Made by a program: the position numbers and the translations under genes. The notes below the pieces were generated by a model. That model was not told the origin of the DNA. It searched no databases and saw only the letters and a list, made by a program, of their open reading frames with translations. Positions 41,184 to 51,655 of a stretch of 64,000 bases of DNA are shown one piece after another. The stretch is taken from positions 68,922 to 132,921 of the forward strand of contig DENB01000055.1 in the NCBI GenBank assembly GCA_002359495.1. The letters are read 5' to 3'. How positions within the stretch are numbered: position 1 is the first letter of the stretch; the number at the start of each line of letters is the position of its first letter. The stretch comes from Enterobacteriaceae bacterium UBA2655. Its GTDB lineage: Bacteria > Pseudomonadota > Gammaproteobacteria > Enterobacterales > Enterobacteriaceae.

Positions 41184-42134
41184 TCACATCGTCTCATCTT
41201 TAAGTCGCGCCAGCTCTTTTTCCGTCAGTCCGGTGACTTTTTTAATAAAAGCCGGGTCGGCGCCTTCCCGGAGCATGCTCTGTGCAATCTCCAGAATGCC
41301 TTCCTGTTTTCCTTCCTGTTTTCCTTCCTGTTTTCCTTCCTGTTTTCCTTCCTGCTTTCCTTCCTGCTTCCCTTCCTGAAACAATTTCTGTGCGATAGTC
41401 ATCAACATCTCCTCCTCATGCGGTAAGCGCTGCGCCAGCGTCGTCAGCAACGCTTTCGGCTGAGCGCTATCGCCGTTCTGCACCATCCAGTTCATCAGCA
41501 CCCTCAACTGCTGTTCAGTAGTGTATCCGGCCTGAATCAAGCTGACCAGTTGGTCCAGCAACTCGGTCAGATCGCGTCGGCGGATATGCTTGAGCAACAG
41601 TTCCAGCATCGCCATCGCCCGATGCTGCATAATTTCATCGTCTTCCATCGCGCCGACGTCAACCAGCGGAAAGGCGTTGCTGTAGAGCCGACAGGCTGTC
41701 TCAGGATCGCTGAACAGATCCAGCCAGTTCATCGGCGCAGGCCAGGGCGAGGCGCGGCCATGGCAGAACAGCAGCGGGATGACTAAAGGCAGATGCGCAT
41801 GGCCAGCGTCCAGATGCCGCTGCATCGCGGCAATGGCGTAGCGCATCAGCCGAAAAGCCATATGCTTATCCGGGCTGCTCTGGTGTTCAATCAGGGTATA
41901 CACATAGCCGTCTCCCCGCGCGGTTTTTAATGAGTAGAGCACGTCGGCAAACCAGGGACGTAGATCCTCTTCCAGAAAAGAGCCTGACTCCAGCGTCAGG
42001 GTATCGAGATTACAGACCGCCAGCAGTGCAGGCGGCAGATGAAAAGTCAAAAAATCGCGCGCCGTCGCCGGATGGGTAAGAAAAGTTTTGAACAGGCCGT
42101 CGTGGGGAACGGGGGTGGTATGCGTTGTCATCAT
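41184..42134 (-). CDS. Rpn-family recombination-promoting nuclease (PD-(D/E)XK)
   Basis: 316 aa. The N-terminus PHDGLFKTFLTHPATARDFL, then LRPWFADVLYSL with the acidic residue and YTLIEHQSSPDK (E-x-Q) form the Rpn/YhgA nuclease core (residues 10-100). RpnA-type proteins cut DNA and raise recombination. The C-terminal part holds the repeat EGKQ six times (about residues 255-280), a flexible or coiled linker coded by a 12-bp tandem repeat. Confidence 0.9.
   Translation of the reverse strand: MMTTHTTPVPHDGLFKTFLTHPATARDFLTFHLPPALLAVCNLDTLTLESGSFLEEDLRPWFADVLYSLKTARGDGYVYTLIEHQSSPDKHMAFRLMRYAIAAMQRHLDAGHAHLPLVIPLLFCHGRASPWPAPMNWLDLFSDPETACRLYSNAFPLVDVGAMEDDEIMQHRAMAMLELLLKHIRRRDLTELLDQLVSLIQAGYTTEQQLRVLMNWMVQNGDSAQPKALLTTLAQRLPHEEEMLMTIAQKLFQEGKQEGKQEGKQEGKQEGKQEGKQEGILEIAQSMLREGADPAFIKKVTGLTEKELARLKDETM
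41301..41378 (-). repeat. 12-bp in-frame tandem repeat in Rpn-family gene
   Basis: Six full copies of TTCCTGTTTTCC (plus strand; last two with 1-2 changes) and half a copy. Encodes (EGKQ)n. Being a multiple of three, copy-number change alters linker length without a frameshift. Confidence 0.9.
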
Positions 42135-42484
42135 CTTCCCTGATGAACGTGATTTTGGTGCACCTTAACACAATCAAATCGCAAAAAAATTAGTCAACCC
42201 CCTAACATGTTCCGCTAAAAAGGCGCTTTCCGGTTCTACGTGATCGACTTTTATTCAGAAATTTCCCACCTCGTCTTCCAGCATAACGCGCTGCTTTTCC
42301 CTGTTTATTCATCAATTTTCCTCTGCCTTACGCGCCGGCGCCAGCTTTAGACACCGTTATGTCTGGATGTCTGGATGGCTAATAAGTTTTTATGCTAGCT
42401 TATGCGCTTTCGTTCGTTGTCCGTCCTGAAGGTTCAGGAAAAAATGCGACCACGACTTATCTCTTCACGCGGAGGCTTCGCCCT
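42135..42484. other. intergenic region before sugar ABC transporter
   Basis: 350 bases without a credible gene. It carries the tandem octamer ATGTCTGG (near 42359-42375, two full copies plus ATGG) ahead of the transporter, possibly part of its control region, and a GCGGAGG ribosome site at the end. No regulator box recognised. Confidence 0.4.
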
Positions 42485-43990
42485 ATGAGCGCGTTAAATC
42501 GCCTCGACATGCGCAACATCTCTATCGCCTTCGGCGAGTTTGCCGCATTGACTCGGGTAGACTTCACTGTGGAAGGCCATTCCGTACATGCGCTGACCGG
42601 CGCCAACGGCGCCGGAAAATCGACGCTGATGTCAGTGCTGTCGGGCGCGCACAGCGATTACAGCGGCGACATCCTGCTTGACGGCGAGCCGGTGGCTATC
42701 CGTACGCCGCGCGACGCCAAACGCCTCGGCATCCATCTGGTGCAGCAGGAAGTGGATGTCGCGCTGGTGCCCCAGCTAAGCGTGGCGGAAAATATTCTGC
42801 TGGATCGGCTGGCGGAGCCGGGCGTCGGCTATCGCTGGCGCGAGATCCGTCGCCAGGCGAACACGCTGCTGGCGCAGCTGGATGTGCAGATTGACATTAA
42901 TCAGCCGGTGGAACGCTGCACGCTGGCGGAAAAGCAGCAAATCCTGCTGGCGCGCGCCCTCTCCCACCACTGCCGTTTTTTGATTCTGGATGAGCCTACC
43001 GCGCCGCTCGACCAGCACGAAAGCGAACGCCTGTTTGCCGTGGTGCGCCGCCTGCAGGCGAGCGGCATCGGCGTGGTCTTTATCTCTCACCGCATCCATG
43101 AGCTGAAAGCGATTTGCGATCGGCTTACGGTGCTGCGCGACGGCCGCCTGATTGAGAGCGGACCGATGGCGGCCCTGAGCGGCGAGCAGATAGTGGAGAA
43201 AATGCTGGGCCACGTGCTTACCGACATCTATCCGCCGCGCCGCGAAAAACAGCCGCAGCCGCTGCTGCTGGCGGTGGAAGGGCTGCATGACGATAAGCTG
43301 CTGCAGGAGATTTCTCTGCGCCTGCATAAAGGCGAAATTTTAGGCATCGCCGGGCTGGCCGGCGCCGGTAAAACCGAGCTGTGCAAGGCGCTGTTCGGCG
43401 CAAGCCGGAGCCGCATCGCGCGCGGCGAGCTGCACGGTAAGGCCTGGCGTCCCCGTTCGCCGCATGATTCCGTCAGTCAGCGCATGGCGCTGGTGCCCGA
43501 GGAGCGGCGAAAAGAAGGGATATTTATCGACGAGTCGGTGGCGATGAACCTGAGCGTCAGCGCCGATGACAGCTTCTCCCGCTGGAGTCTGTTCGGTCAC
43601 CGTCAGGCGTGGCGCTGGGCAGAGGAGATTATTCAAAAGCTCAACGTGCGCACCACCGGTCCGGCGCAGACGCTGCGCCGCCTTTCGGGCGGCAACCAGC
43701 AGAAAGTGGCGATCGGCAAATGGCTGCGCAACAACGCCGACGTGCTGATTTTCGACGAACCGACCAAAGAGGTCGATATCAAGGCGAAAACCGATCTGTT
43801 TAGCCTGATCGACAGCCTGGCGCGCGACGGCAAAGGCATCATCTATGCTTCGGGGGAATTCTCTGAGCTGGTGGGCCTGTGCGATCGCATCTGTGTGCTC
43901 TGGGACGGGCGCATCGTGGCGGAAATGGAGGCGAAAGAGGCCACGGAAGAGACTCTACTGCTTTATTCCACCGGAGGAACCCCTGCGTGA
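42485..43990 (+). CDS. sugar ABC transporter ATP-binding protein (double-domain, RbsA type)
   Basis: 501 aa from ATG 42485. Two ABC cassettes in one chain: Walker A GANGAGKST (about residue 40) and GLAGAGKTE (about 292), and signatures LAEKQQ and LSGGNQQKVAIGKW (second copy). Powers uptake with the permease and binding protein that follow. GTGA overlap with the permease. Substrate cannot be told; ribose, galactofuranose or inositol class. Confidence 0.92.
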   Translation: MSALNRLDMRNISIAFGEFAALTRVDFTVEGHSVHALTGANGAGKSTLMSVLSGAHSDYSGDILLDGEPVAIRTPRDAKRLGIHLVQQEVDVALVPQLSVAENILLDRLAEPGVGYRWREIRRQANTLLAQLDVQIDINQPVERCTLAEKQQILLARALSHHCRFLILDEPTAPLDQHESERLFAVVRRLQASGIGVVFISHRIHELKAICDRLTVLRDGRLIESGPMAALSGEQIVEKMLGHVLTDIYPPRREKQPQPLLLAVEGLHDDKLLQEISLRLHKGEILGIAGLAGAGKTELCKALFGASRSRIARGELHGKAWRPRSPHDSVSQRMALVPEERRKEGIFIDESVAMNLSVSADDSFSRWSLFGHRQAWRWAEEIIQKLNVRTTGPAQTLRRLSGGNQQKVAIGKWLRNNADVLIFDEPTKEVDIKAKTDLFSLIDSLARDGKGIIYASGEFSELVGLCDRICVLWDGRIVAEMEAKEATEETLLLYSTGGTPA

Positions 43991-44985
43991 GCAGCAAAGA
44001 ACTACCCCTGAATCCGCAGCCTGCGCTGCGCCACAAGCTGTTCGATTTTTTATATAAATGGGGCATGCTGCTGACGGTCGCCATCCTGATCGCCGCGTTC
44101 GGCCTGACGTCGGACAGCTTTCTCGATCCCAACAACATCATCAACATTTTGCGATCGATCGCCATCGTTACGGTGATCGCCATCGGCGTCTCGGTGTCGC
44201 TTACCGTGGGCGGCTTCGATCTTTCTGTAGGATCCACCGCCTCGCTGGCGAATGCGCTGGTGATTTCGCTGTTCGTCTGGTACGGCTTCGATACCCCCGC
44301 GGCGATAGCGATTACCCTGCTGCTCTGCCTGCTGGTCGGTCTGTTCAACGCCTTTTTAATCGTCATCCTGCGTATCCCGGATATGCTGGCGACGCTCGCC
44401 ACGCTGTTTGTCATCCAGGGCGTCGCCATGACCTACAGCTTCGGCGGCTCCATCACCGAAAACATGGTGATGCCGAGCGGCGATATGGCGGAAGGCGCGA
44501 TCCCGGCCAGCTTCGGCCTGCTTGGCCAGGTGCCGGTTATCGTCATTATTATGCTGGTGGTGACGGTGGTGGCGCAGCTCGGCCTCTCCCTGACCAAACA
44601 GGGGCGTCGCATGTACGCGCTGGGCGGCAACCCGGAAGCGGCACGTCTTTCCGGCATCCGTACCACGCGCTATCGCGTGCTGGCCTATCTGATCGCGTCG
44701 CTGCTGGCTGGCCTCGGCGGCATTCTGCTCGCGTCGCGCATCGGCTCTTCACAGGTCAACGCCGGCAGCGGCTATTTGATGGATGCGGTCGCGGCCGCCT
44801 GGATCGGCTTATCGCTGGCTGGTTCCGGCAAGCCCAACGCCCTCGGGACCCTGGTGGGCGCGGTGCTGCTCGGCGTGCTGCAGAACGGGCTGGTGATGCT
44901 CTCCGTGCCCTATTACGCCATGGACATTATCAAAGGTTTGGTGCTGGCTCTGGCGCTGGCGATGACCTACATCCAGCGCCGCTGA
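43987..44985 (+). CDS. sugar ABC transporter permease (RbsC type)
   Basis: 332 aa from GTG 43987, overlapping the ATPase stop. Eight or more membrane segments, with VGGFDLSVGSTASLANALVI typical of the BPD_transp_2 family (ribose-type permeases). Forms the membrane channel of the importer. Confidence 0.9.
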   Translation: MSSKELPLNPQPALRHKLFDFLYKWGMLLTVAILIAAFGLTSDSFLDPNNIINILRSIAIVTVIAIGVSVSLTVGGFDLSVGSTASLANALVISLFVWYGFDTPAAIAITLLLCLLVGLFNAFLIVILRIPDMLATLATLFVIQGVAMTYSFGGSITENMVMPSGDMAEGAIPASFGLLGQVPVIVIIMLVVTVVAQLGLSLTKQGRRMYALGGNPEAARLSGIRTTRYRVLAYLIASLLAGLGGILLASRIGSSQVNAGSGYLMDAVAAAWIGLSLAGSGKPNALGTLVGAVLLGVLQNGLVMLSVPYYAMDIIKGLVLALALAMTYIQRR

Positions 44986-45016
44986 GGCGCTGTCACTTTT
45001 TGGAAGAAGATAAATA

Positions 45017-46087
45017 ATGAAAAAAATCACCCTTTCTCTGCTGGCTCTTGGCCTGCTGAACGCCAGCGCCGTCTTTGCCGATACGGTGACGCCGCTGCCT
45101 GCCGCTCTCGCTAACCACAACGGGCCGGTGCGCATCGCCATCATCCGCAACCTGGGTTCGGACGACAACACTACGCAGTTTGTCGCCGGCGCCATTCAGC
45201 AAGGCCGCCAGCTGGGCTTCAAGGTCAGCACCTTTCTCAGCAATGGTGATGACGCGCGCTTTCAGGATTTCGTCAACCAGGCGATCAGCCAGAAATATGA
45301 CGGCATCATTCTTTCTCACGGCAAAGCGCCTTACGCCAGCGCGCTGGTAAAACGCATCGCGGATGCCGGCATTAAGCTGTCGGTGTTTGATACTCCGGTC
45401 GATATGCCGGTCGACGGCGTGACCGTAACCGCTCAGGACGACGCTTCGCTGGCGCAGCTCTCTCTGGATCAGATCCTGAAAGATTTCAACGGCAAAGCGA
45501 ATATCGTGAAGCTGTGGGTCGCGGGCTTCCCGCCAATGGAGCGCCGTCAGGTGGTCTATGAGAGCGTGCTGAAAGCCAACCCCGGCATTCACCAGCTGGA
45601 GTCGATCGGCGCGGTTTCGTCGGATGTGCAGGGCGACACGGCGAACAAGATCGGCGCGATCCTGGCGAAATATCCGAAAGGAAAAGTCGACGCCATTTGG
45701 GGCGCCTGGGACGCCTTCAGCCAGGGCGCTTACAAAGCGTTGCAGGAGAACGGCCGTACTGAAATTAAGCTCTACAGCATTGACGTTTCCAACCAGGATC
45801 TGCAGCTGATGCGCCAGAAAGACAGCCCGTGGGTTCAGACGGTGGCGGTCGATCCTAAAACCATCGGCGCGGTGAATATGCGTCTGGTGGCCAATAAAAT
45901 CGCCGGCGAAGCGACGCCAGCGGCCTATCAGTTCAAAGCGGCGGCGATTTCTCAGCAGCAGCTGAACAGCCAGCAGGGTGCGGTTAACGTCGCCTCGCTG
46001 AACAAGATCGTGCCCGGCTGGGGCGAAAACACTGATTTCGTCGCCCCTTGGTTTGCGACGCTGGAAGCGAAGTACGGCAAGAAATAA
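45017..46087 (+). CDS. sugar ABC transporter periplasmic binding protein
   Basis: 356 aa. Signal peptide MKKITLSLLALGLLNASAVFA, then a type-1 periplasmic binding fold (Peripla_BP_4). Third gene of the operon, with 31 bases after the permease. No catabolic gene or regulator is adjacent, so the ligand remains unknown. Confidence 0.9.
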   Translation: MKKITLSLLALGLLNASAVFADTVTPLPAALANHNGPVRIAIIRNLGSDDNTTQFVAGAIQQGRQLGFKVSTFLSNGDDARFQDFVNQAISQKYDGIILSHGKAPYASALVKRIADAGIKLSVFDTPVDMPVDGVTVTAQDDASLAQLSLDQILKDFNGKANIVKLWVAGFPPMERRQVVYESVLKANPGIHQLESIGAVSSDVQGDTANKIGAILAKYPKGKVDAIWGAWDAFSQGAYKALQENGRTEIKLYSIDVSNQDLQLMRQKDSPWVQTVAVDPKTIGAVNMRLVANKIAGEATPAAYQFKAAAISQQQLNSQQGAVNVASLNKIVPGWGENTDFVAPWFATLEAKYGKK

Positions 46088-46119
46088 GCCTGACGCCTCT
46101 TCCGCAGGCGGGAGAGGCG

Positions 46120-47172
46120 TTACAGTCCCAGCAGCAATTGCCGCTCCAGCTGGGGATCTACCATGGTGACATGCAGCCCCACCAGCCGCACGCCCCGCCC
46201 CGCGCGCCGCTCATCCCAGGTTTTCTTCGCCACCGCGATCATGTCCTCTTTATTCAGCACCGGCCAGAGATGTTCCTGAGTGGTGAGCTGGAAATCGTTG
46301 AACTTCAGCTTAACGCCCTGACGGGCAATCTGTTTATCGGGACGGATCTGGCTCAGACGCCGCTCCAGCTCTGCATAGAGGTAATCGATAATCTCCAGGC
46401 ACTGCTCCCAGCTGTGAATATCTTCCGCCAGAGTGCGCTCCACGCCGAGCGATTTGCGCTCCCGCTCCACCACCACGCCGCGCTCGTCAATGCCGTTGCT
46501 GCGCTCCCAGAGCACGCGGCCGAATTTTCCGAAGCGCTTCAGCAGCTTCGCCAGATCGGTTTTCTGCACGTCGCCGCAGGTGTAAAGCCCCATCTCCTCC
46601 AGCTTTTTCGCTGACACCTTGCCGACGCCGGGGATTTTCGCCAGCGGCAGCGAGAGCAGAAAGTCGGGCATCGCCTGCGGCGTAATCACATATTGCCCGT
46701 TGGGCTTGTTCATATCGGAGGCGATCTTGGCGAGAAATTTAATCGGCGCGATGCCAGCCGACGCGGTCAGCCCGGTTTCCCGCTGAATATCCGCGCGGAT
46801 CGCCTGCGCCATCAGCGTGGCCGATCCCTGACAATGCTCGCTGTCGGTGACGTCCAGATAGGCTTCGTCAAGAGAGAGCGGCTCGATTAACGGGGTATAG
46901 CGGACAAAGATGTTACGGATCTGGCGGGAAGCCTCTTTATAAGCGTCGAAGCGGCCAGGCAGCAGCCGCAGATGCGGGCAGAGTTTCAACGCCATCGCCG
47001 TGGACATGGCGCTGCGCACGCCATATTCACGCGCCGGATAGTTGGCCGTACTGATGACGCCGCGCCGCTCGCGGCTGCCGCCGATAGCGATGGGAATATC
47101 GCGTAATGAGGGATCGTCGCGCATCTCTACCGCAGCGTAAAAGCAGTCCATATCGACGTGAATGATTTTCAC
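46120..47172 (-). CDS. dinB: DNA polymerase IV
   Basis: 350 aa from GTG 47172 ([20 protein letters not shown]); an in-frame ATG further upstream would add 33 non-conserved residues. Y-family catalytic acids: Asp8 in HVDMDCF and the pair in [12 protein letters not shown]. Ends ERQLLLGL, the beta-clamp-binding tail (QLxLGL). Translesion polymerase of the SOS response. A LexA box lies 46 bases before the start. Confidence 0.97.
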   Translation of the reverse strand: MKIIHVDMDCFYAAVEMRDDPSLRDIPIAIGGSRERRGVISTANYPAREYGVRSAMSTAMALKLCPHLRLLPGRFDAYKEASRQIRNIFVRYTPLIEPLSLDEAYLDVTDSEHCQGSATLMAQAIRADIQRETGLTASAGIAPIKFLAKIASDMNKPNGQYVITPQAMPDFLLSLPLAKIPGVGKVSAKKLEEMGLYTCGDVQKTDLAKLLKRFGKFGRVLWERSNGIDERGVVVERERKSLGVERTLAEDIHSWEQCLEIIDYLYAELERRLSQIRPDKQIARQGVKLKFNDFQLTTQEHLWPVLNKEDMIAVAKKTWDERRAGRGVRLVGLHVTMVDPQLERQLLLGL

Positions 47173-47217
47173 TTTAAGAAGCTGTCCCGGGTCTTTAATC
47201 TTAACGGTATTATGATA

Positions 47218-47233
47218 CTGGATAGATGTACAG
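47218..47233 (-). promoter_or_regulatory. LexA (SOS) box of dinB
   Basis: CTGT-ACATCTAT-CCAG on the minus strand: CTGT-N8-ACAG with one change (CCAG), the same deviation seen in the E. coli dinB box. Confidence 0.8.
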
Positions 47234-47563
47234 ATACCAAAAGTAAACTGCGATGTACGTTGCTGTCTCATTTCAGTACAAAAGTTCTCTGTGGAAAACT
47301 TTAGTAAATGTCAGACACACAATGATTAGAACAACTTTACTGGCAGCTACAGTTAATTTTATTGCTTTAAGGTACTAATACATAGCAGAGATAATACTTC
47401 ACTCAGCAATAAATATATTTCCATCAATATTACGGCAGCCAACAAATTTATATTAGGTGATTACTCCTGTAATTTATTTTAATCACACCCGGATTAATCG
47501 ATAAATTAAAGCAGGGAGAGTTAAAGAATAAAAACATAAAAATCAATAATTTATAGAGACAAA
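47234..47563. other. AT-rich intergenic region
   Basis: 330 bases, far richer in A/T than the flanking genes, with no convincing gene. Holds the presumed promoter of the cupin gene. The composition suggests foreign origin or silencing by H-NS; inference only. Confidence 0.4.
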
Positions 47564-48005
47564 ATGAACATATTTATTAAAAGCCTCGGCTGTATATCAC
47601 TGTTATCTTCTTTATTATTCATATTTTCCCTGAATGCCTCGGTTGCCGGAAAACCTGAGGTGACCGTTGAAAAGCTACTGGAAACGGAACACTCTTGGGA
47701 TGGTGCGCTCTATCCAGCTTATCCCACAGGCACGCCTCAGCTCTCCGTGCTAAAAATCACCATTCCGCCGCATAGTTCCCTTGACTGGCATCAACATCCC
47801 GTAGCCAACGCGGCGTATGTACAGCAAGGGGGTACTGACCGTTGAAAAACAGGCAACCGGCGAAAAGCGGACGCTTCACGCTGGTGAAGTTTTGCCTGAG
47901 ATGGTTAATAGCGCTCACCGTGGATATACAGGCAGCGAAGGCGCAACGCTGATTGTTTTTTATGCGGGTCAGAAAGGCATCGAACTCGCTAAACCGGCTA
48001 ACTAA
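47564..48005 (+). pseudogene. exported cupin-domain protein, frameshifted
   Basis: Reading starts with a signal peptide (about residues 1-29, ending NASVAGK) and a cupin metal motif DWHQHPVANAAYV. At the G5 tract near 47829 the frame is lost: the original frame stops after QGGTDR at 47845. With one G fewer it would continue QGVLTVEKQATGEKRTL through to TAA at 48005 (about 146 aa in all). Could be a true mutation, a slipped-strand switch or a sequence error. Confidence 0.8.
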
Positions 48006-48220
48006 CCGCCCCTCTGTGAGGGGAACCCGCTTCCCCTCTTGCCTTTCTTTACAAATTTCCCGGTCCGAAATCCCCCGAAAAACGCCCTTTTATTCGGCGG
48101 CGTCTTGATAAAAAAACAGACAATGTTAATGTTGCGCAGCGGTAGCGGATATTTCCGATAATGCAAGCAGAGACGCCGCCAGCGCGTCATTGTTCTCTCT
48201 CAATCCAAGGTACACACAGA

Positions 48221-48961
48221 ATGGGCAGAATCGCACTTTTGTTTGCGATGATTCTTATGCCAGCCATTAGCATGGCTATTACCCCTGAACCCGTCGAACC
48301 TCTGGCGCCGGTCAGTAAAGAATTAAAGAAACAACTTTTGGGCACCCCCGTCTTTCTCCAGATCTTCAAGGAAGAGCGTACGCTGGAGCTTTACGGCAAA
48401 ATCGGTAACGAATATCGCTTACTGGACAGCTACCGCATCTGTAACTTTTCCGGCGGTCTCGGCCCGAAACGCCGTGAGGGCGATTTTAAAAGCCCGGAAG
48501 GGTTTTACAGCGTCAGGCTGAAGCAGCTGAAGCCGGACAGCCGTTTTTATCGCGCCATTAATATCGGTTTTCCTAACCAGTACGATCGCGAACAGGGCTA
48601 TAGCGGCAATTATCTGATGATTCATGGCGACTGCGTCTCTATCGGCTGTTACGCCATGACCAACGCCTATATGGATGAAATTTTCAGCTATGTGAACGCT
48701 GCGCTGCGCAACGGCCAGCCGCAGGTGGATATCGCTATCTATCCGTTCCGCATGACGGAAAGCAACTTGCAGCGCCACCGAAACTCCGTTTACGCCAGCT
48801 TCTGGCGCGAACTGCAGCCCGGCTATGCTTACTTCCAGAGATATCATCAGCCGCCCGGCGTCAGCGTCAATGCCGGGAAATATGTGATGAACAGCAGCCC
48901 GGTGGTGACCAATCCCGACGCTGCCTCGAAATCATTCCTGGCGCTCACCAAGGCAGAATAA
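48221..48961 (+). CDS. dpaA: L,D-transpeptidase-fold murein hydrolase DpaA (YafK)
   Basis: 246 aa from ATG 48221, as in E. coli. Signal peptide [19 protein letters not shown]; YkuD-type active site [13 protein letters not shown] (residues 138-150) with the catalytic Cys. E. coli DpaA removes Braun lipoprotein from peptidoglycan. Its last 30 bases overlap the convergent yafJ. Confidence 0.94.
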   Translation: MGRIALLFAMILMPAISMAITPEPVEPLAPVSKELKKQLLGTPVFLQIFKEERTLELYGKIGNEYRLLDSYRICNFSGGLGPKRREGDFKSPEGFYSVRLKQLKPDSRFYRAINIGFPNQYDREQGYSGNYLMIHGDCVSIGCYAMTNAYMDEIFSYVNAALRNGQPQVDIAIYPFRMTESNLQRHRNSVYASFWRELQPGYAYFQRYHQPPGVSVNAGKYVMNSSPVVTNPDAASKSFLALTKAE

Positions 48962-49699
48962 CGCCCACTCGCCTGGCGCAATCTTGTGCCAGGTTTCATT
49001 GCCCGTCAGCGGCTGCGTCGCGATCACCGTCACCACATCCTGCGGCGTGGTCTGCTGCTGAAAATCGATCTCCACATCCTGATCCAGCAGGGTCGCCTTG
49101 CCGAAAGGAGCGCGACGCGTGATCCAGAACAGGTTGGTGGAGCAGAACGCCATCAGATAGCGCCCGTCCGACAGCAGCATGTTGAATACGCCTTTTTGTC
49201 GCAGTTCGGTCGCCAGCTCCGCAATGTAGCGAAACACCGCCGGCCAGTTGCCCGGCGTCCGCGGGTAGCGCGTCGCAAGCTGATGCAAAATCCAGCAAAA
49301 CGCTTTTTCGCTGTCGGTTTCGCCTACCGGTCGGAAATGGCCGGTCTCCAGCTGCCGGTAGCCGCTGAGCTGCCCGTTATGCGCGTAGGTCCAGTTGCGG
49401 CCCCACAGCTCGCGGGTAAAGGGATGGGTATTCTCCAGCGAGACCTTGCCGCGGTTCGCCTGGCGGATATGCGCCACCACCGAATGGGACTTGATCGGAT
49501 ACTCCTGCACCAGGCGGGCGATGGGAGAGTTGTAGCTGGGCAACGGGTCTTTAAAGGTGCGGCACCCCTTATCTTCATAAAAGGTAATGCCCCAGCCATC
49601 CTTATGCGGCCCGGTTCCGCCTCCGCGCTGCACCAGACCGGTAAAACTGAAACAGATATCTGTAGGGACATTCGCGCTCATCCCGAGCAATTCGCACAT
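48932..49699 (-). CDS. yafJ: class II glutamine amidotransferase domain protein YafJ
   Basis: 255 aa from ATG 49699 so that Cys2 is the catalytic nucleophile ([20 protein letters not shown]). Contains [11 protein letters not shown] and YAHNGQL, motifs of class II glutaminases. Physiological partner unknown. Next to gmhA as in E. coli. Confidence 0.95.
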   Translation of the reverse strand: MCELLGMSANVPTDICFSFTGLVQRGGGTGPHKDGWGITFYEDKGCRTFKDPLPSYNSPIARLVQEYPIKSHSVVAHIRQANRGKVSLENTHPFTRELWGRNWTYAHNGQLSGYRQLETGHFRPVGETDSEKAFCWILHQLATRYPRTPGNWPAVFRYIAELATELRQKGVFNMLLSDGRYLMAFCSTNLFWITRRAPFGKATLLDQDVEIDFQQQTTPQDVVTVIATQPLTGNETWHKIAPGEWALFCLGERQE

Positions 49700-49751
49700 A
49701 GCCACCGCCTTAGTTATGAGATCTCCCACGCGCGGCGGGAGAAACCGCCTG

Positions 49752-50330
49752 TTACTTCACCATCTCTTTTTCAATCAGCAGCATCAGGATGTGGATTACT
49801 TTGATATGCACTTCCTGGATGCGGTCGGCATAGCCGAAATGCGGCACGCGAATTTCAATATCCGCCGTGCCCGCCATCTTGCCGCCGTCTTTCCCGGTCA
49901 GCGTAATGACCTTCATGCCCTGCGCGCGCGCGGCTTCGATCGCTTTGATGATATTGGTGGAGTTGCCGGAGGTGGAGAGTCCCAGCAGCACGTCGCCCGG
50001 GCGGCCGACCGCTTCGACATAGCGCGAAAAGACATAGTCGTAGCCGAAGTCGTTGCTGACGCAGGAGAGATGGCTGACGTCGGAGATGGCGATCGCCGGA
50101 TAGCCGGGACGGTTTTCGCGGTAGCGGCCGGTCAGCTCCTCGGCAAAATGCATCGCGTCGCAGTGCGAGCCGCCGTTGCCGCAGGAGAGCACTTTGCCTC
50201 CCGCTTTGAAGCTGTCCGCCAGCAGAACGGCGGCGCGCTGAATGGCATGGATGTTTGCTTCATCGCTCAGGAATTTATTAAGCGTATCCGCTGCTTCATT
50301 GAGTTCTGAACGAATAATATCCTGGTACAT
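49752..50330 (-). CDS. gmhA: D-sedoheptulose-7-phosphate isomerase
   Basis: 192 aa from ATG 50330, E. coli length and start ([17 protein letters not shown]). SIS domain with [18 protein letters not shown] and GLSTSGNS. First enzyme of ADP-heptose synthesis for the LPS inner core. The ADP-heptose precursor also matters to immune sensing. Confidence 0.98.
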   Translation of the reverse strand: MYQDIIRSELNEAADTLNKFLSDEANIHAIQRAAVLLADSFKAGGKVLSCGNGGSHCDAMHFAEELTGRYRENRPGYPAIAISDVSHLSCVSNDFGYDYVFSRYVEAVGRPGDVLLGLSTSGNSTNIIKAIEAARAQGMKVITLTGKDGGKMAGTADIEIRVPHFGYADRIQEVHIKVIHILMLLIEKEMVK

Positions 50331-50436
50331 AGGGGTGTCCTTTAGAGGAAAGATTGACCCCACAAGTTTAACGGAATGGCCCGGCAGCGAAAAGCGTCCT
50401 GCGGTGCTCCCGATGCGTCGTGAAAAAATAGCGGCG

Positions 50437-51426
50437 CTATTTCAGCGCGCCCTGCCAGGCGGCGAAAAGATTTACCCAGTTTTCGGAAGGCGCATTGCCT
50501 TTTTTATTGACCGAAAAACCGTGCCCGCCCGTCTGGAACAGATGCAGCTCGGCTTTAATCTTATTTTTATTCAGCGCATCGAAGTAGCGCAGCGCGTTTT
50601 GCGGCGAGGCGACATTATCGTCCAGCGCATGGACGATAAAGGTCGGCGGCGTCTCTTTAGTGATCAGATATTCCTGAGAAAAACGCTGCGCAAGCGCCGG
50701 GTCGGCGTCGCGGCCGATCAGCGCCGTTTTGGTGCCGGAGTGCGTCACGCTTTTTTCCAGCGAGAGGACGGGATAGAGCAAGACGGAGAAGTCGGGTCTG
50801 GCGCTGAGGTTATCCACCGCGTCAATGGGCGCGCTGTTGCGGTCCGCAAAGCGGTTGCTGAGGTTCGCTGCCAGATAGCCGCCGGCAGAAAATCCCATCA
50901 CGCCGATACGCTGGCGATCCACGGAAAATTCTTCAGCGCGCGATCGGATAAGCCGCATTGCGCGCTGCACGTCGGAAAAGCTCTGCGCTCTCAGCGTCGC
51001 ATCGCCCTTGCGCGGCAGCCTGTAAGCCAGGATAAACGAAGCGTAGCCCTTTTTGCTCAGCGCCTGCGCCACGTCGGTGCCTTCATAATCCAGCATGATA
51101 TAGCTGAATCCGCCGCCGGGAATGATTAAAACCGCAGCATGGTTGCTTTTTCCCGTCGGCGGCACGTAAATCATCGCGGGCGAATAGACTTTAGTGACGG
51201 CTCTGTTCAGTACGCCGGGCCGCTTGCTGAAATTCATAAATTCATAGCGTTTTCCTTCCGCATCGGCCCGTAAGGGTATTTCCTGCCAGGCCGCCGCCGA
51301 TGCGGAAGAGGCAAGGATAAATAAGAAAAAACCGGGATAAAAAAGCGATGCGCGTTTTTTCCAAAAGCAATGCTTAATTATTTTAAGCGTTGATAATTGC
51401 TTCAGAACTGAACCAGAAAAATACAT
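50437..51426 (-). CDS. exported alpha/beta-hydrolase esterase (acetylxylan-esterase-like)
   Basis: 329 aa with an N-terminal membrane/signal segment (about residues 28-45). Oxyanion motif PGGGFSYI (HGGG-like), nucleophile elbow GFSAGG (Ser at about 170), and late Asp (ALDDNVAS) and His (GGHGFS). A BD-FAE/Axe-type carbohydrate esterase. Divergent from the EpsG gene; may deacetylate an exported polysaccharide. Confidence 0.82.
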   Translation of the reverse strand: MYFSGSVLKQLSTLKIIKHCFWKKRASLFYPGFFLFILASSASAAAWQEIPLRADAEGKRYEFMNFSKRPGVLNRAVTKVYSPAMIYVPPTGKSNHAAVLIIPGGGFSYIMLDYEGTDVAQALSKKGYASFILAYRLPRKGDATLRAQSFSDVQRAMRLIRSRAEEFSVDRQRIGVMGFSAGGYLAANLSNRFADRNSAPIDAVDNLSARPDFSVLLYPVLSLEKSVTHSGTKTALIGRDADPALAQRFSQEYLITKETPPTFIVHALDDNVASPQNALRYFDALNKNKIKAELHLFQTGGHGFSVNKKGNAPSENWVNLFAAWQGALK

Positions 51427-51655
51427 ATTTCACCCGCTATTTTTCGGAAAATAATTTTTGGAAACCCTTTTGCGACAAAAAATAACAGTATCAATCCTGG
51501 CCGGAGAAAACAATATTGTTTCTGAAAGGCGAAATGCCGCAGGATAATCATAGCCGGGATAGCGACCTTCCCTGAAAAACTAGATTTTTCTCATATTTAC
51601 CGGCCCGAAACATCATGCTATAAGTATCCCTTTCGAATCCAACAATGAATAAAAA

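Noticed and set aside
41301..41378. Possible CRISPR array from the short repeats
   Set aside because: Repeats are 12 bp, directly abutting, without spacers, and in frame inside a coding region.
44058..45017. 319-aa plus-strand frame inside the permease gene
   Set aside because: Arg/Gly-rich shadow of the real permease frame.
46093..46120. Hairpin ACGCCTCT/AGAGGCGT between the ABC operon and dinB as a terminator
   Set aside because: Good stem but no T-run on either side and it overlaps the dinB stop codon; not listed as a feature.
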